Source: Paludibacteraceae bacterium (GTDB lineage Bacteria > Bacteroidota > Bacteroidia > Bacteroidales > Paludibacteraceae). Taken from it: a DNA stretch of 36,848 nt. The translations under genes were made by a program, and so were the position numbers. Below, in pieces: positions 9,323 through 18,725 of the stretch. The stretch covers positions 1-36,848 of the forward strand of contig JAFGVL010000082.1 of NCBI GenBank assembly GCA_016938015.1, given 5' to 3'. The notes under the pieces were generated by a model. It did not search any database and was not told the origin of the DNA. It saw only the letters and a program-made list of their open reading frames with translations. Each line of letters opens with the position of its first letter. The stretch's first letter is position 1.

Positions 9323-9544
9323 AAAAATTACTCGTAGTATCTTAGTGTATTATTGTTTGCAACTTGTAATTGCAACAACAGTAAAAATGAACAAGCAAGC
9401 ACTTGTGATTCTGTAAAAATGAAAGCTTGTTGCGACAGTATGAGAGCTTCGTGCGATTCAATAAAAGCAAAATGTTGCAAAAATGACTCTACGAAAGCAA
9501 CTTGCTGCAAAGAATTAGAGAAAAAATGTTCGAAGAAAAAATAA
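9319..9544 (+). pseudogene. Cys-rich small lipoprotein, frame broken in the signal peptide
   Basis: From ATG 9319 the frame reads MKKLLVVS and stops at TAG 9343. Skipping one base in 9338-9343 restores MKKLLVV-LSVLLFATC-NCNN, a credible lipoprotein signal, followed by about 57 residues with 12 Cys from the candidate lipidated Cys onward. Cys recur every 5-8 residues in units such as CDSVKMKA, CDSMRAS, CDSIKAK, CKELEKK. The ATG overlaps the ywbE stop as ATGA, which argues this was the natural start. Without the shift, translation could only begin at TTG 9353, losing the signal. It may be a true pseudogene, a recoded gene or a sequencing error. The Cys pattern suggests metal or thiol chemistry, but I recognise no family. 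Confidence 0.6.
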
Positions 9545-9557
9545 CTCTTTTAAAATA

Positions 9558-9589
9558 AAAAAAACGCAAGTCAACGCTTGCGTTTTTTT
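9558..9589. terminator. Bidirectional terminator between the lipoprotein gene and sufE
   Basis: AAAAAAACGCAAG (9558-9570) pairs perfectly with CTTGCGTTTTTTT (9577-9589) around a 6-base loop. A and T runs on both sides let it work for the plus-strand block and for the converging suf operon. Confidence 0.9.
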
Positions 9590-10007
9590 ATGCCTTTGAA
9601 GAAAATGCCAAGGCAAACAATTTTATTTGCTTCATCATGGCTAGCATTCCATTAGCACGAGTTGGCGAAAGATGTTCTTTAAGTCCGATGCGTTCCACAA
9701 AGTAAAGTTCGGCATCTAAAATTTCTTGAGGAGTATGACCAGAAAGCACATCCACAAGCATTGCGGCAATACCACCTGCAATATCGGTATTGCTTTCTGC
9801 ACGATAATTTACTTTACCATCAATCAACTCGGCCACTACCCATACCTTACTCTGACATCCTTCAATAAGATTTTCGGGAACCTTATCTTTAGGTTCAACC
9901 CCTTTCGAAGCCATGCCCTTATCAATAATTTGTTGGTATTTATCCAACCAATCATCGAGAAATTCGAATTCGGAAATTATCTCGTCTTGTTTTTCGTTAA
10001 TCGTCAT
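9588..10007 (-). CDS. sufE: Sulfur acceptor protein SufE
   Basis: SufE accepts persulfide sulfur from the cysteine desulfurase SufS and hands it to the SufBCD scaffold. The acceptor cysteine is C51 in NLIEGCQSKVWV, the conserved context. The 139-residue length is typical. It is the last gene of the suf operon, 75 bases after sufS, with a tandem repeat in that gap. The stop codon overlaps the edge of the shared terminator. Confidence 0.95.
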   Translation of the reverse strand: MTINEKQDEIISEFEFLDDWLDKYQQIIDKGMASKGVEPKDKVPENLIEGCQSKVWVVAELIDGKVNYRAESNTDIAGGIAAMLVDVLSGHTPQEILDAELYFVERIGLKEHLSPTRANGMLAMMKQIKLFALAFSSKA

Positions 10008-10010
10008 AAT

Positions 10011-10044
10011 GGGAAGTTAGAGGAAGTTAGAGGAAGTTAGAGGA
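10011..10044. repeat. 10-bp tandem repeat between sufS and sufE
   Basis: The unit GGAAGTTAGA is repeated three times in a row with a partial fourth (first copy GGGAAGTTAG, then AGGAAGTTAG twice, then AGGA). It begins three bases upstream of the sufE start, so it sits where the ribosome would bind. Confidence 0.9.
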
Positions 10045-10082
10045 ATATTTTTTATTCCCATTAATTCTCATAACTTCTTAAT

Positions 10083-11300
10083 TTATTGTTTAAACATTTT
10101 TTTAGCACGTTCTACTGCGGCAATAAAAATATCAATTTCTTCTTTGGTATTATAAAAGGCAAAGGAGGCACGCACGGTTCCTTCAACGCCAAAAGCTTGC
10201 ATTACGGGTTGTGCACAATGATGCCCGGTACGAACTGCAATTCCTAATTTATCTAAAACTGTACCTAAATCGTATGGATGAATGGTTCCTATTAAAAAAG
10301 AGATTAAGCCACTTTTATGGTTTGCCTCGCCAATAAAGCGGATATTATCAAACCTACTTAATTGCTCAGTAGCATACACCAACAAATCGTGTTCGTATGC
10401 CGCAATGGTTTCTATACCAATAGCGTTTACGTAACGTAAGGCTTCGGCCAAAGCGGTAGAGCCAATAAAATCGGGTGTTCCGGCTTCAAATTTAAACGGT
10501 AATGCAGCAAAGGTAGTTTGGTCAAATGTCACTTTATCAATCATTTCGCCACCACCTTGATAGGGGGGAATTTTTTCTAACCATTCCTCCTTACCATACA
10601 ACACCCCAATGCCTGTTGGAGCATAAATTTTATGTCCGGAAAAAACAAAGAAATCGGCATCCAAGTCAAGCACATCCACTTTTATATGAGGAACCGATTG
10701 AGCACCATCCACCAACACCGGAATACTGTGCGCATGAGCTTGTCGAATAATTTCTTTTATCGGGTTAATAGTGCCCAGCGAATTTGCCACATGCGTACAA
10801 GCAATGAGTTTCGTTTTAGAAGAGATAAGATTTTCCAATTCATCTAATTTGAGTTCTCCCTTTTTATTAAAAGGAATTACTTTAAGCACTACTCCCCTTC
10901 TTGCACGAAGCAGTTGCCAAGGCACAATGTTAGAGTGATGCTCCATTTGAGTGAGGATAATTTCATCGCCGGCTTGAAGCAATTCACCAAAAGAAGAAGC
11001 CACTAGGTTAATTGCTTCGGTTGTTCCGCGAGTAAATACAATTTCGTTGGCACACTTAGCATTGATAAACGCACGCACCTCTTCGCGAGATGCTTCGTGG
11101 GCTTCGGTAGCTTCCTGACTTAAAAAATGTACGCCACGATGAATATTGGCATTGCGTTTATAATATCCTTCCTCAATTTTTTGAACCACACAGCGTGGCT
11201 TTTGAGTAGTGGCTGCATTGTCAAAATACACCAAAGGTTTACCATATACTGTTTCGGACAGGATAGGAAAATCGGCTCTTATTTGGTTTAAGTCTAACAT
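10083..11300 (-). CDS. sufS: Cysteine desulfurase SufS
   Basis: SufS is a PLP enzyme that releases sulfur from cysteine to alanine and carries it as a persulfide. The PLP lysine is K224 in FSGHKIYAPTG, the active-site cysteine is C362 in RTGHHCAQPVM, and the cofactor-pocket His and Asp are in QMEHHSNIVPW and PVLVDGAQ. The 405-residue length fits group II (SufS) desulfurases. It lies between sufD and sufE in the operon. Confidence 0.97.
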   Translation of the reverse strand: MLDLNQIRADFPILSETVYGKPLVYFDNAATTQKPRCVVQKIEEGYYKRNANIHRGVHFLSQEATEAHEASREEVRAFINAKCANEIVFTRGTTEAINLVASSFGELLQAGDEIILTQMEHHSNIVPWQLLRARRGVVLKVIPFNKKGELKLDELENLISSKTKLIACTHVANSLGTINPIKEIIRQAHAHSIPVLVDGAQSVPHIKVDVLDLDADFFVFSGHKIYAPTGIGVLYGKEEWLEKIPPYQGGGEMIDKVTFDQTTFAALPFKFEAGTPDFIGSTALAEALRYVNAIGIETIAAYEHDLLVYATEQLSRFDNIRFIGEANHKSGLISFLIGTIHPYDLGTVLDKLGIAVRTGHHCAQPVMQAFGVEGTVRASFAFYNTKEEIDIFIAAVERAKKMFKQ

Positions 11301-11314
11301 CTAACTATTTTGAA

Positions 11315-11349
11315 CACAAATTACACAAATAGCACAAATAAACACAATT
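11315..11349. repeat. 9-bp period CACAAAT repeat between sufD and sufS
   Basis: CACAAAT occurs at 11315, 11324 and 11333, with a degenerate fourth copy at 11343. The 144-base gap between sufD and sufS holds no gene. It also contains an A/T palindrome-like stretch near 11402-11430. Confidence 0.75.
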
Positions 11350-11444
11350 TTTTCTTAGTCTTTATGTAAGATTTTATGGAATAAACAACTCATGGATTAA
11401 TCATATTTCCAAAAAATATTTTTTAGGAATATTTGTATTACTCC

Positions 11445-12788
11445 TTACTTACAACTAGCACAACCTTCACACTTGGATAACTCGCCACGAAAGCGTTTTT
11501 CTACCAGTAAACGGATGTTATCTTTTAATGCCGGCACATTTATTTTCTCAATCACATCGTCAACAAAGGCAAACATTAACAACATACGCGCTTCGGCTTC
11601 AGATATACCACGCGAACGCAAGTAAAACAATGCATTTTCGTCCAACTGACCTACGGTTGCGCCATGACTACATTTTACATCATCGGCATAAATTTCCAGT
11701 TGTGGTTTGGTATTCATTCGCGCCTCTTTGGTCATACAAATGTTTTTATTGGTTTGAAAAGCCTCCGTTTTTTGAGCGTCTTTTGCCACGAGAATTTTTC
11801 CGGAAAATGCCCCTCTAGCACTATCGTCCAACACATATTTATACAACTCTCGGCTTTTGCAATTAGGTTTTGCATGGTGTATAAACGTATGGTTATCTAT
11901 ATGTTGTGTTTTATCCCCTATTACCATTCCGCAAAGTGTCGTTTCTGCATGTTCGCCATTTAATAAAATAGTTACATTGTTGCGTGTAAGACCGTTGTGC
12001 AAAACAACTTCGTTTACAAGTACATTTGATGCTGTTTCTTGATGAACAAATAACGAACTAATATGCGTCATTTTTGTGTGCGTATTTTCGAGCTTATAAT
12101 GCTCGTACGAAGCATTTTTACCAACAAAAACTTCTGTAACACGATTGCACAAAAAATTCATTTTATCTATAGTATGCTCGCACACCAACAAATTGGCTTG
12201 AGCGCCTTCTTCAATAATAATTAAATCCCTACTGTTTGCCATCAAATCTACATCGGCACGCATTACTTTAATTAACTGAATAGGATTTTCAATTTTCACC
12301 CCTTTGGGTACATATAAAAAAAATCCGTCGGCTGCAAAAGCTGTATTAAAAGCAACAGTAGCATCATGTTGAGTGTCGGCAATTTTGGCATAATAGTTTG
12401 CCACCAAGTCAGAATGAGTTTTGGCAAACTCTTTCAAACTGCCTATTAAAACACCCTGAGGAAGGGTTGACTTTTGCGTCAGGTTAGAATAAAACTGGTC
12501 ATTTACAATAAAATACAAGTGAGAATGAATTCCCGGCACCCCACATCGAAAAACTTCGTACGGGTTAATAGGAATTTTCAAGGCATTGATATTCAATCCG
12601 TAATCTGTTGCAAATGCTTTGCTAAGGTCTGTATATAAGAATTCTTCCTCCTTAGCAGTAGGAAATCCCAAACGCTGAAAATTAGCGAAAGCATCATCCC
12701 GTGCATTATTCAACACCAACGACGAATTGTTATTAATCGCTTGTTTGTGTTTATTATAAAGGTCGATATATGGTTGTTCTATGCTCAT
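11445..12788 (-). CDS. sufD: Fe-S cluster assembly protein SufD
   Basis: SufD is a beta-helix scaffold subunit that pairs with SufB and SufC. The C-terminal half shows the SufB/SufD pattern: FSGKILVAKDAQKTEAFQTNKNICM, then KCSHGATVGQLDENALFYLRSRGIS. I use the ATG at 12788 (MSIEQPYIDLYNKH, 447 residues) because family members start near that segment. An in-frame ATG at 12809 would add seven residues. The protein ends in KCEGCASCK, three cysteines spaced CxxCxxC. Such Cys-rich tails are seen in some Bacteroidota homologues, but their role is unclear to me. It lies 68 bases downstream of sufC. Confidence 0.94.
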   Translation of the reverse strand: MSIEQPYIDLYNKHKQAINNNSSLVLNNARDDAFANFQRLGFPTAKEEEFLYTDLSKAFATDYGLNINALKIPINPYEVFRCGVPGIHSHLYFIVNDQFYSNLTQKSTLPQGVLIGSLKEFAKTHSDLVANYYAKIADTQHDATVAFNTAFAADGFFLYVPKGVKIENPIQLIKVMRADVDLMANSRDLIIIEEGAQANLLVCEHTIDKMNFLCNRVTEVFVGKNASYEHYKLENTHTKMTHISSLFVHQETASNVLVNEVVLHNGLTRNNVTILLNGEHAETTLCGMVIGDKTQHIDNHTFIHHAKPNCKSRELYKYVLDDSARGAFSGKILVAKDAQKTEAFQTNKNICMTKEARMNTKPQLEIYADDVKCSHGATVGQLDENALFYLRSRGISEAEARMLLMFAFVDDVIEKINVPALKDNIRLLVEKRFRGELSKCEGCASCK

Positions 12789-12856
12789 TTGTTTCTGATT
12801 TAGACACACGGCAGTGGGTCTTTACTTCATTTTATCACTCAGTTCTCTTTTCTAAT

Positions 12857-13609
12857 TTATTCGCCCAATTCTTTTTTAATCCAATCGTACCCTTTTTCTT
12901 CCAACTCATACGCCAACTCTTTGCCGGCAGATTTTACAATACGGCCTTTGTAAAGCACATGCACAAAGTCGGGCACAATATAATCCAATAAGCGTTGGTA
13001 GTGAGTAATTACTATGGTTGAGTTTTCGGAAGATTTAAGTTTATTTACACCGGTAGCTACAATACGTAATGCGTCGATATCGAGGCCCGAATCCGTTTCG
13101 TCCAAAATTGATAAACGGGGCTCCAACATCGCCATTTGAAAAATTTCGTTACGTTTTTTCTCGCCTCCCGAAAAACCCTCGTTTACCGAACGATTTGCCA
13201 GTTTATTATCTAACTCTACATATTCTTTTTTCTCACGCATCATTTTCAAAAAATCGGAAGCCGACATCGGCTCCAAGCCTTTATATTTGCGTTGTTCGTT
13301 AATAGCGGTACGCATAAAATTTACCATGCTCACCCCCGGTATTTCTACCGGATACTGAAAACTAAGAAAAACACCTTCGCGAGCACGATCTTCGGGCAAT
13401 AAATCCAATAAGTTTTTGCCATAAAAAGAAATGTCTCCTTCCGTTATTTCGAAAGCAGGATTACCTGTAAGTACCGAAGCCAGGGTACTTTTTCCGGAAC
13501 CGTTAGGTCCCATAATAGCATGTACTTCGCCGGGTTTAACTACCAGGTCAATTCCTTTTAAAATTTCTTTGCCATTTACGTTGGCGTGTAAGTTTTTTAT
13601 TGTGAGCAT
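12857..13609 (-). CDS. sufC: Fe-S assembly ATPase SufC
   Basis: SufC is the ABC-type ATPase that drives conformational change in SufBCD. The Walker A GPNGSGKST lies near residue 35. The signature is SGGEKKRNEIFQ, as usual in SufC in place of LSGGQ, followed by Walker B LSILDETDSGLD. There is no membrane domain, consistent with the cytosolic complex. The length is 250 residues. It lies 151 bases after sufB; that gap holds a palindromic repeat. Confidence 0.97.
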   Translation of the reverse strand: MLTIKNLHANVNGKEILKGIDLVVKPGEVHAIMGPNGSGKSTLASVLTGNPAFEITEGDISFYGKNLLDLLPEDRAREGVFLSFQYPVEIPGVSMVNFMRTAINEQRKYKGLEPMSASDFLKMMREKKEYVELDNKLANRSVNEGFSGGEKKRNEIFQMAMLEPRLSILDETDSGLDIDALRIVATGVNKLKSSENSTIVITHYQRLLDYIVPDFVHVLYKGRIVKSAGKELAYELEEKGYDWIKKELGE

Positions 13610-13650
13610 ACGTATCTATTTTTCAAATAATCAATTGTTTATTAAATATC

Positions 13651-13752
13651 TTAACCGCAAAGCTCGCAAAGTTTTCGCAAGGGACACAAGGAAAAAATTG
13701 TGAACCGATTATGTTGCGTTCTTTGCGTATTCCTTTGCGTCCATTGCGGTTA
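13651..13752. repeat. Intergenic palindromic repeat between sufB and sufC
   Basis: TAACCGCAA (13652-13660) is mirrored by TTGCGGTTA (13744-13752). Between them GCAAAG-type units on the left are answered by CTTTGC-type units on the right, so the whole 100 bases can fold into a long imperfect hairpin. Similar 'CGCAAAG' intergenic repeats occur in Bacteroidota genomes from general knowledge; I cannot count copies elsewhere from this window. Confidence 0.75.
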
Positions 13753-13760
13753 GATTAATT

Positions 13761-15209
13761 TTACCCCACGCTTCCCTCTAACGAAATTGCCAACAGTTTT
13801 TGAGCCTCAACAGCAAATTCCATAGGCAGTTTATTAAGCACCTCTTTAGCATAACCATTTACAATTAAACCGATAGCATCTTCGGTAGAGATACCCCGTT
13901 GATTGCAATAGAAAACTTGGTCTTCACTAATTTTTGAGGTAGTAGCTTCATGTTCTACAATGGCGGTTTCGTTGTGTACATCTATATAAGGAAAAGTATG
14001 AGCCCCGCATTTATCGCCCAACAGCAAACTGTCGCATTGCGAAAAATTGCGGGCATTTTCGGCCTTAGCAGCCACCTTTACCAGTCCACGGTAACTATTT
14101 TGACTATAGCCGGCAGAAATACCTTTTGACACAATATGACTGCTGGTATTTTTTCCTAAATGAATCATTTTGGAACCTGTATCGGCCTGCTGATAATTAT
14201 TGGTAACCGCTACAGAGTAAAACTCGCCCACCGAATGGTCGCCACGAAGAATGCAGCTAGGGTATTTCCAAGTAATAGCTGAACCCGTTTCCACTTGTGT
14301 CCATGATACTTTGGAATGGTCGCCCTTACACAAAGCACGTTTGGTTACAAAGTTATAAATACCACCCTTACCTTGTTTATCGCCCGGATACCAGTTTTGT
14401 ACGGTAGAATATTTTACTTCGGCACGCTCGTTAATAATAATCTCTACAATGGCCGCATGCAGTTGGTTTTCGTCACGCATAGGAGCAGTACAACCTTCCA
14501 AATAACTTACATAGGCATCGTCTTCGGCAACAATTAGTGTACGTTCAAACTGACCGGTATTAATGGCATTGATACGAAAATAGGTGGAGAGCTCCATAGG
14601 GCAACGCACCCCTTTGGGGATAAAAACAAAAGAGCCGTCGCTAAAAACAGCCGAGTTTAAAGCAGCAAAATAGTTGTCGGCATAACCTACCACCGAACCC
14701 ATATATTTTTGCACCAACTCGGGATAATCTTTTACGGCCTCGCTAAATGAGCAAAAAATAATACCCAACTCTGCCAAACTTTCTTTAAATGTAGTTTTTA
14801 CTGAAACGCTATCCAGTACAGCATCGACAGCCATGCCCGAAAGCATTTTTTGTTCGTGTAGGGGTATGCCAAGTTTATCAAAGGTTTTTAATAATTCAGG
14901 ATCCACCTCATCCAGACTCTTTGGACCCTCTTTCTTTTTAGGAGAAGCGTAATAGTAAATTTTCTGATAATCAATATCGGGAATAGTAAGGTGTGGCCAA
15001 GTAGGCATTTGTAAAGTAAGCCAATAGCGATAAGCCTTGAGTCGAAACTCCAACAGCCATTCGGGTTCATTTTTTTTGGAAGAAATAAGTCGAACAATAT
15101 CTTCGTTCAAACCCATTGGAATATAATCGGTTTCGATATCGCTAGTAAAACCGTATTTATATTCTCCTTGGGTTAATTCGTTTATAATATTGTCATTTTC
15201 TTGAGGCAT
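13761..15209 (-). CDS. sufB: Fe-S cluster assembly protein SufB
   Basis: SufB is the main scaffold on which SUF builds clusters. Family hallmarks include [36 protein letters not shown], and a C-terminal [29 protein letters not shown]. The length is 482 residues, as expected. It is the first gene of the operon sufB-C-D-S-E. No IscR/Rrf2-type regulator is adjacent. Upstream are a promoter-like -7 box and an imperfect dyad. Confidence 0.97.
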   Translation of the reverse strand: MPQENDNIINELTQGEYKYGFTSDIETDYIPMGLNEDIVRLISSKKNEPEWLLEFRLKAYRYWLTLQMPTWPHLTIPDIDYQKIYYYASPKKKEGPKSLDEVDPELLKTFDKLGIPLHEQKMLSGMAVDAVLDSVSVKTTFKESLAELGIIFCSFSEAVKDYPELVQKYMGSVVGYADNYFAALNSAVFSDGSFVFIPKGVRCPMELSTYFRINAINTGQFERTLIVAEDDAYVSYLEGCTAPMRDENQLHAAIVEIIINERAEVKYSTVQNWYPGDKQGKGGIYNFVTKRALCKGDHSKVSWTQVETGSAITWKYPSCILRGDHSVGEFYSVAVTNNYQQADTGSKMIHLGKNTSSHIVSKGISAGYSQNSYRGLVKVAAKAENARNFSQCDSLLLGDKCGAHTFPYIDVHNETAIVEHEATTSKISEDQVFYCNQRGISTEDAIGLIVNGYAKEVLNKLPMEFAVEAQKLLAISLEGSVG

Positions 15210-15227
15210 TTCTTATCTTATTTTTTG

Positions 15228-15235
15228 CAAATATA
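15228..15235 (-). promoter_or_regulatory. Putative -7 box of the suf operon
   Basis: TATATTTG on the minus strand matches TAnnTTTG and ends 18 bases before the sufB ATG. I found no TTTG or TTG at the expected upstream distance, so the promoter may need an activator, or may be spurious. Confidence 0.35.
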
Positions 15236-15249
15236 TAAAATAAATTTTT

Positions 15250-15285
15250 TAATTAGGTATTTAGATACTTAAATTACCTTAATTA
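15250..15285. promoter_or_regulatory. Imperfect dyad upstream of sufB
   Basis: TAATTAGGTA...TTTA on the left is answered by TAAATTACCTTAATTA on the right; the arms match with one-base gaps. It lies just upstream of the putative -7 box and downstream of the cvpA-like gene's stop. It could be an operator or a weak terminator. Confidence 0.3.
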
Positions 15286-15288
15286 TTT

Positions 15289-15783
15289 TTATTGTTTAAG
15301 AAAATGGGTATCAATAGTGGGCATTAACCTCGGTACAATATTGAGTATCGGAGAGTATAAAACGGATTTGTTTTTGGTAGATTGTTTTATCATTCTACTG
15401 TTTTTATCGAGCGCTTGAAAAACAGTTAACAAAATGCTTAAGATTAAAGCATACTTTAAAATTCCTAATAAAGCCCCTAATAATTTATTTACCCAATTAA
15501 CCAACGATACTTTAATAGATTTATCTAACAGCTTGGCCAACAGATGTAAGCATAAAATAACGGCACAAAAAATAAGCAAATATGTAATTGGTTTAGCATA
15601 TGTTGTAGAAATAGAAAACCATTGACTTATTAACAAGGTAAATTTTAGCGCATAAATTTTAGCGGCATAAATACCAATAAAAACACCTATAAGCGAGAAA
15701 AACTGTAGTATAAATCCTCGTATTATTCCTTTAACCAATCCGTATAAAAGAACAATTAGTATAATTATATCTAAAAAACCCAT
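15289..15783 (-). CDS. CvpA family membrane protein
   Basis: The 164-residue product has four hydrophobic segments (about 4-22, 25-45, 64-84 and 99-121) and opens with FLDIIILIVLLYGLVKGIIRG, the pattern of the CvpA/colicin V production family. E. coli CvpA is an inner-membrane protein; the molecular role is poorly defined. It follows infB by 56 bases, separated by a terminator, and precedes sufB on the same strand, so it may have its own weak promoter or depend on read-through. Confidence 0.8.
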   Translation of the reverse strand: MGFLDIIILIVLLYGLVKGIIRGFILQFFSLIGVFIGIYAAKIYALKFTLLISQWFSISTTYAKPITYLLIFCAVILCLHLLAKLLDKSIKVSLVNWVNKLLGALLGILKYALILSILLTVFQALDKNSRMIKQSTKNKSVLYSPILNIVPRLMPTIDTHFLKQ

Positions 15784-15799
15784 ACTTAATTTGTAGTAT

Positions 15800-15825
15800 A
15801 AAAAAGTCGGACACTAAGTCCGACC
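15800..15825 (-). terminator. Terminator after infB
   Basis: On the minus strand GTCGGAC and GTCCGAC form a 7-bp GC-rich stem with a 5-base loop, followed by a run of T. It lies 15 bases after the infB stop and should end the rimP-nusA-infB transcript. Confidence 0.85.
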
Positions 15826-15839
15826 ATTTTATGTATGAC

Positions 15840-18671
15840 CTATAATGTTTTTTTAATTTCTGTTTCTTCGTAAGCTTCTATAATATCACCCACATGAATA
15901 TCGTTGAAATTATGAATATTTAATCCACATTCATAACCGTGTGTTACTTCTTTCACATCGTCTTTAACACGTTTTAGAGAGCCAATTTCACCGGTATACA
16001 CCACAATGCCGTCTCTAATAATTCGTACTTTCGATGTTCTTTTAATTTTTCCTTCTTTTACCATACATCCGGCAACAGTTCCTACCTTAGTGATTTTAAA
16101 CACCTCTCTAATTTCAACCGTACCCACAATTTCTTCTTTAATATCCGGCGAAAGCATACCTTCCATTGCCGATTTTAATTCTTCGATAGCATCGTAAATA
16201 ATAGAATATAAGCGGATATCAATTTCTTCTTTTTCGGCTAATTTACGAGCCGCCATAGAAGGTCTTACTTGGAAACCGACAATAATTGCATTAGAAGCGG
16301 CAGCCAACATCACATCCGATTCGGAAATAGCTCCTACCGCTTTATGTATAACATTTACCTGAATTTCGTCGGTTGAAAGTTTTATTAACGAGTCAGATAG
16401 AGCTTCAATAGAACCATCCACATCTCCTTTTACAATTACATTGAGTTCTTGGAAACTGCCTAAAGCAATACGACGACCAATTTCATCGAGGGTTAAGTGG
16501 CGTGAAGTACGTAAGCCTTGTTCACGTTGCAATTGTTCTCTTTTATTAGCAATATCGCGCGCTTCTTGTTCACTTGATAGTACATTTAAGTTATCGCCGG
16601 CTTGAGGCGCCCCATTTAAACCTAAAATCAATGCAGGTTCAGCCGGTCCGACTTGCTCAATGCGTTGATTTCTTTCGTTGAACATAGCTTTTACTTTTCC
16701 AAAATACTGTCCGGCTAAAATAACATCGCCTACTTTTAAAGTACCATTAGACACTAACACGGTAGAAAGAAACCCTCTCCCTTTATCTAATGACGATTCG
16801 ATGATTGAGCCTACAGCATTACGGTTTGGATTTGCTTTAAGTTCTAATAACTCGGCTTCGAGCAATACTTTTTCGAGCAATTCTGAAATATTGATACCTT
16901 GTTTAGAAGATATGTCTTGCGATTGGTATTTTCCGCCCCATTCTTCCACCAAATAATTCATATTTGCCAAGGCTTCTTTAATTTTATCGGGGTTAGCATT
17001 GGGTTTATCAATTTTATTGATGGCAAACACAATAGGCACACCTGCAGCAGAAGCATGATTGATTGCCTCTACGGTTTGTGGCATTACATCGTCATCAGCA
17101 GCCACAATAATAATGGCAATATCGGTTACTTTTGCACCACGAGCACGCATAGCCGTAAATGCTTCGTGTCCGGGAGTATCTAGAAATGTAATTTTTCTAC
17201 CATCGTCCAATTTTACATTATATGCTCCAATATGTTGGGTAATACCTCCGGCTTCACCTGCAATTACATTGGCTTTACGAACATAATCAAGTAAGGATGT
17301 TTTACCATGGTCAACGTGACCCATTACAGTTACAATAGGAGCGCGGGGAACTAATTGATCGGGAGCATCTTCTTCTTCGTTAATAGCACTTACTACTTCG
17401 GCACTAACATATTCTGTTTTAAAGCCGAATTCGTCGGCCACAATATTAATAGTTTCGGCATCTAAGCGTTGATTAATGGAAACCATTATACCTAAATTCA
17501 TGCAAGTAGCAATTACTTCATTAACAGACACATTCATCATGGTTGCCAACTCACTTGCAGTAACAAATTCGGTTAGTTTAAGTATGCCTTCGTTGATACG
17601 TTCGGCTTCCATTTGTTCAGATTGACGCTGTGAAGCGCTATCTCTTTTTTCGCGGCGGTATTTACCTCCTTTTACTTTCTTTTCGGTAAGACGAGCTAAT
17701 GTTTCTTTTATTTTACGTTGAACAGCTTCCTCATCGACCTCCGTTTTAACTGTTTTTTTAAATTTAGGTTTACCAAAACCACCGGCAGATTGACCACCTC
17801 CGGGTTTTTGAGCCGGTCTGGTAATTTGTAAACTAATTTGACCTTTATTTATATCTACCTTTTCTTGGCTAATTCGGGCTCTTTTCTTTTTTACTGTTGT
17901 ATCAATTGGATCTGCCGTTTTTACAGCGGTTTTTTCAATTTGTTGTTGTTGTTTTTTAAGCTCCAACAATTGTTTCTCGCGTGCTTCTCTTTCTTTTCGT
18001 TTTTCTTCTTTCGATTTTTTATCCGGACGAGTTTTATCGTTAATCGCAGATAAATCAATCTTATCAATTACTTTAGGTGTGTTTTTTAGTTGATGATTTC
18101 CTAAGGTATATATTTCTTCTTCTTGTTTTGGTTCTTGTTGAGGTACAGCTGCTTCTACTTTTGGCTCTTGTGGGGCTACAACTTCAACATCCTCTTTCAC
18201 TTTTGCCTCAACAATAGGTTCAGGCTTTTTTTCTACAGGTTTTTCAACAGGTTTTTCTACCTTTTCTTTTTTTACCGGTACTTCGTCCTTTGGTGTTGCT
18301 TTAGGTGCCGGTTTTTTATTTAAGCTATCTAAATCTATTTTACCAACAATGTGTGGTTTTTTAGGTTCATCTACCTTAATACTTATTTGTTCGGGCTCTT
18401 TAATTTTTTCAACAGGTTTTTCTTCCTCAAACCCATCAATGGTAACGGTTGGGGCTTTTTCTTTTTCTTGACGTTGTTGACTAAATTTTTCTGATTCGAT
18501 TTTAAGGCTTTTATCTGTACTAAATTCCTTAATAAGTAGCGCATATTGCTCTTCCGATATTTTACTATTCGGGTCGGCATTAACACTTTGACCTTTTTTC
18601 TGTAAAAATTCTACAGCTGTAGAAAGGCCTACATTTAAATCTTTTACTACTTTACTTAATCTTATCGACAT
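15840..18671 (-). CDS. infB: Translation initiation factor IF-2
   Basis: IF-2 is the GTPase that brings initiator tRNA to the ribosome. The 943-residue protein starts with an IF2 N-terminal helix domain ([20 protein letters not shown]). A highly charged Lys/Glu/Pro-rich linker to about 350 follows, then a second IF2N-type segment (about 364-425). The G domain carries GHVDHGKT (451-458), DTPGH (498-502) and NKID (552-555), followed by the beta-barrel and C-terminal domains. The linker carries two related motifs, [11 protein letters not shown] near 110 and [11 protein letters not shown] near 203. It is the last gene of rimP-nusA-infB. Confidence 0.97.
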   Translation of the reverse strand: MSIRLSKVVKDLNVGLSTAVEFLQKKGQSVNADPNSKISEEQYALLIKEFSTDKSLKIESEKFSQQRQEKEKAPTVTIDGFEEEKPVEKIKEPEQISIKVDEPKKPHIVGKIDLDSLNKKPAPKATPKDEVPVKKEKVEKPVEKPVEKKPEPIVEAKVKEDVEVVAPQEPKVEAAVPQQEPKQEEEIYTLGNHQLKNTPKVIDKIDLSAINDKTRPDKKSKEEKRKEREAREKQLLELKKQQQQIEKTAVKTADPIDTTVKKKRARISQEKVDINKGQISLQITRPAQKPGGGQSAGGFGKPKFKKTVKTEVDEEAVQRKIKETLARLTEKKVKGGKYRREKRDSASQRQSEQMEAERINEGILKLTEFVTASELATMMNVSVNEVIATCMNLGIMVSINQRLDAETINIVADEFGFKTEYVSAEVVSAINEEEDAPDQLVPRAPIVTVMGHVDHGKTSLLDYVRKANVIAGEAGGITQHIGAYNVKLDDGRKITFLDTPGHEAFTAMRARGAKVTDIAIIIVAADDDVMPQTVEAINHASAAGVPIVFAINKIDKPNANPDKIKEALANMNYLVEEWGGKYQSQDISSKQGINISELLEKVLLEAELLELKANPNRNAVGSIIESSLDKGRGFLSTVLVSNGTLKVGDVILAGQYFGKVKAMFNERNQRIEQVGPAEPALILGLNGAPQAGDNLNVLSSEQEARDIANKREQLQREQGLRTSRHLTLDEIGRRIALGSFQELNVIVKGDVDGSIEALSDSLIKLSTDEIQVNVIHKAVGAISESDVMLAAASNAIIVGFQVRPSMAARKLAEKEEIDIRLYSIIYDAIEELKSAMEGMLSPDIKEEIVGTVEIREVFKITKVGTVAGCMVKEGKIKRTSKVRIIRDGIVVYTGEIGSLKRVKDDVKEVTHGYECGLNIHNFNDIHVGDIIEAYEETEIKKTL

Positions 18672-18725
18672 ACTTATAATTTAAAAAAAACAATTAAAAA
18701 AAGAATTCCCCGTAAAAAAGCATGT

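Noticed and set aside
11402-11430. A/T palindrome in the sufD-sufS gap as a terminator
   Set aside because: The stem is almost all A-T, would interrupt an operon, and lacks a GC core.
12789-12809. Upstream start for SufD adding seven residues
   Set aside because: The extra residues (MCLNQKQ) do not look like the family N-terminus; the ATG at 12788 is preferred, though not proven.
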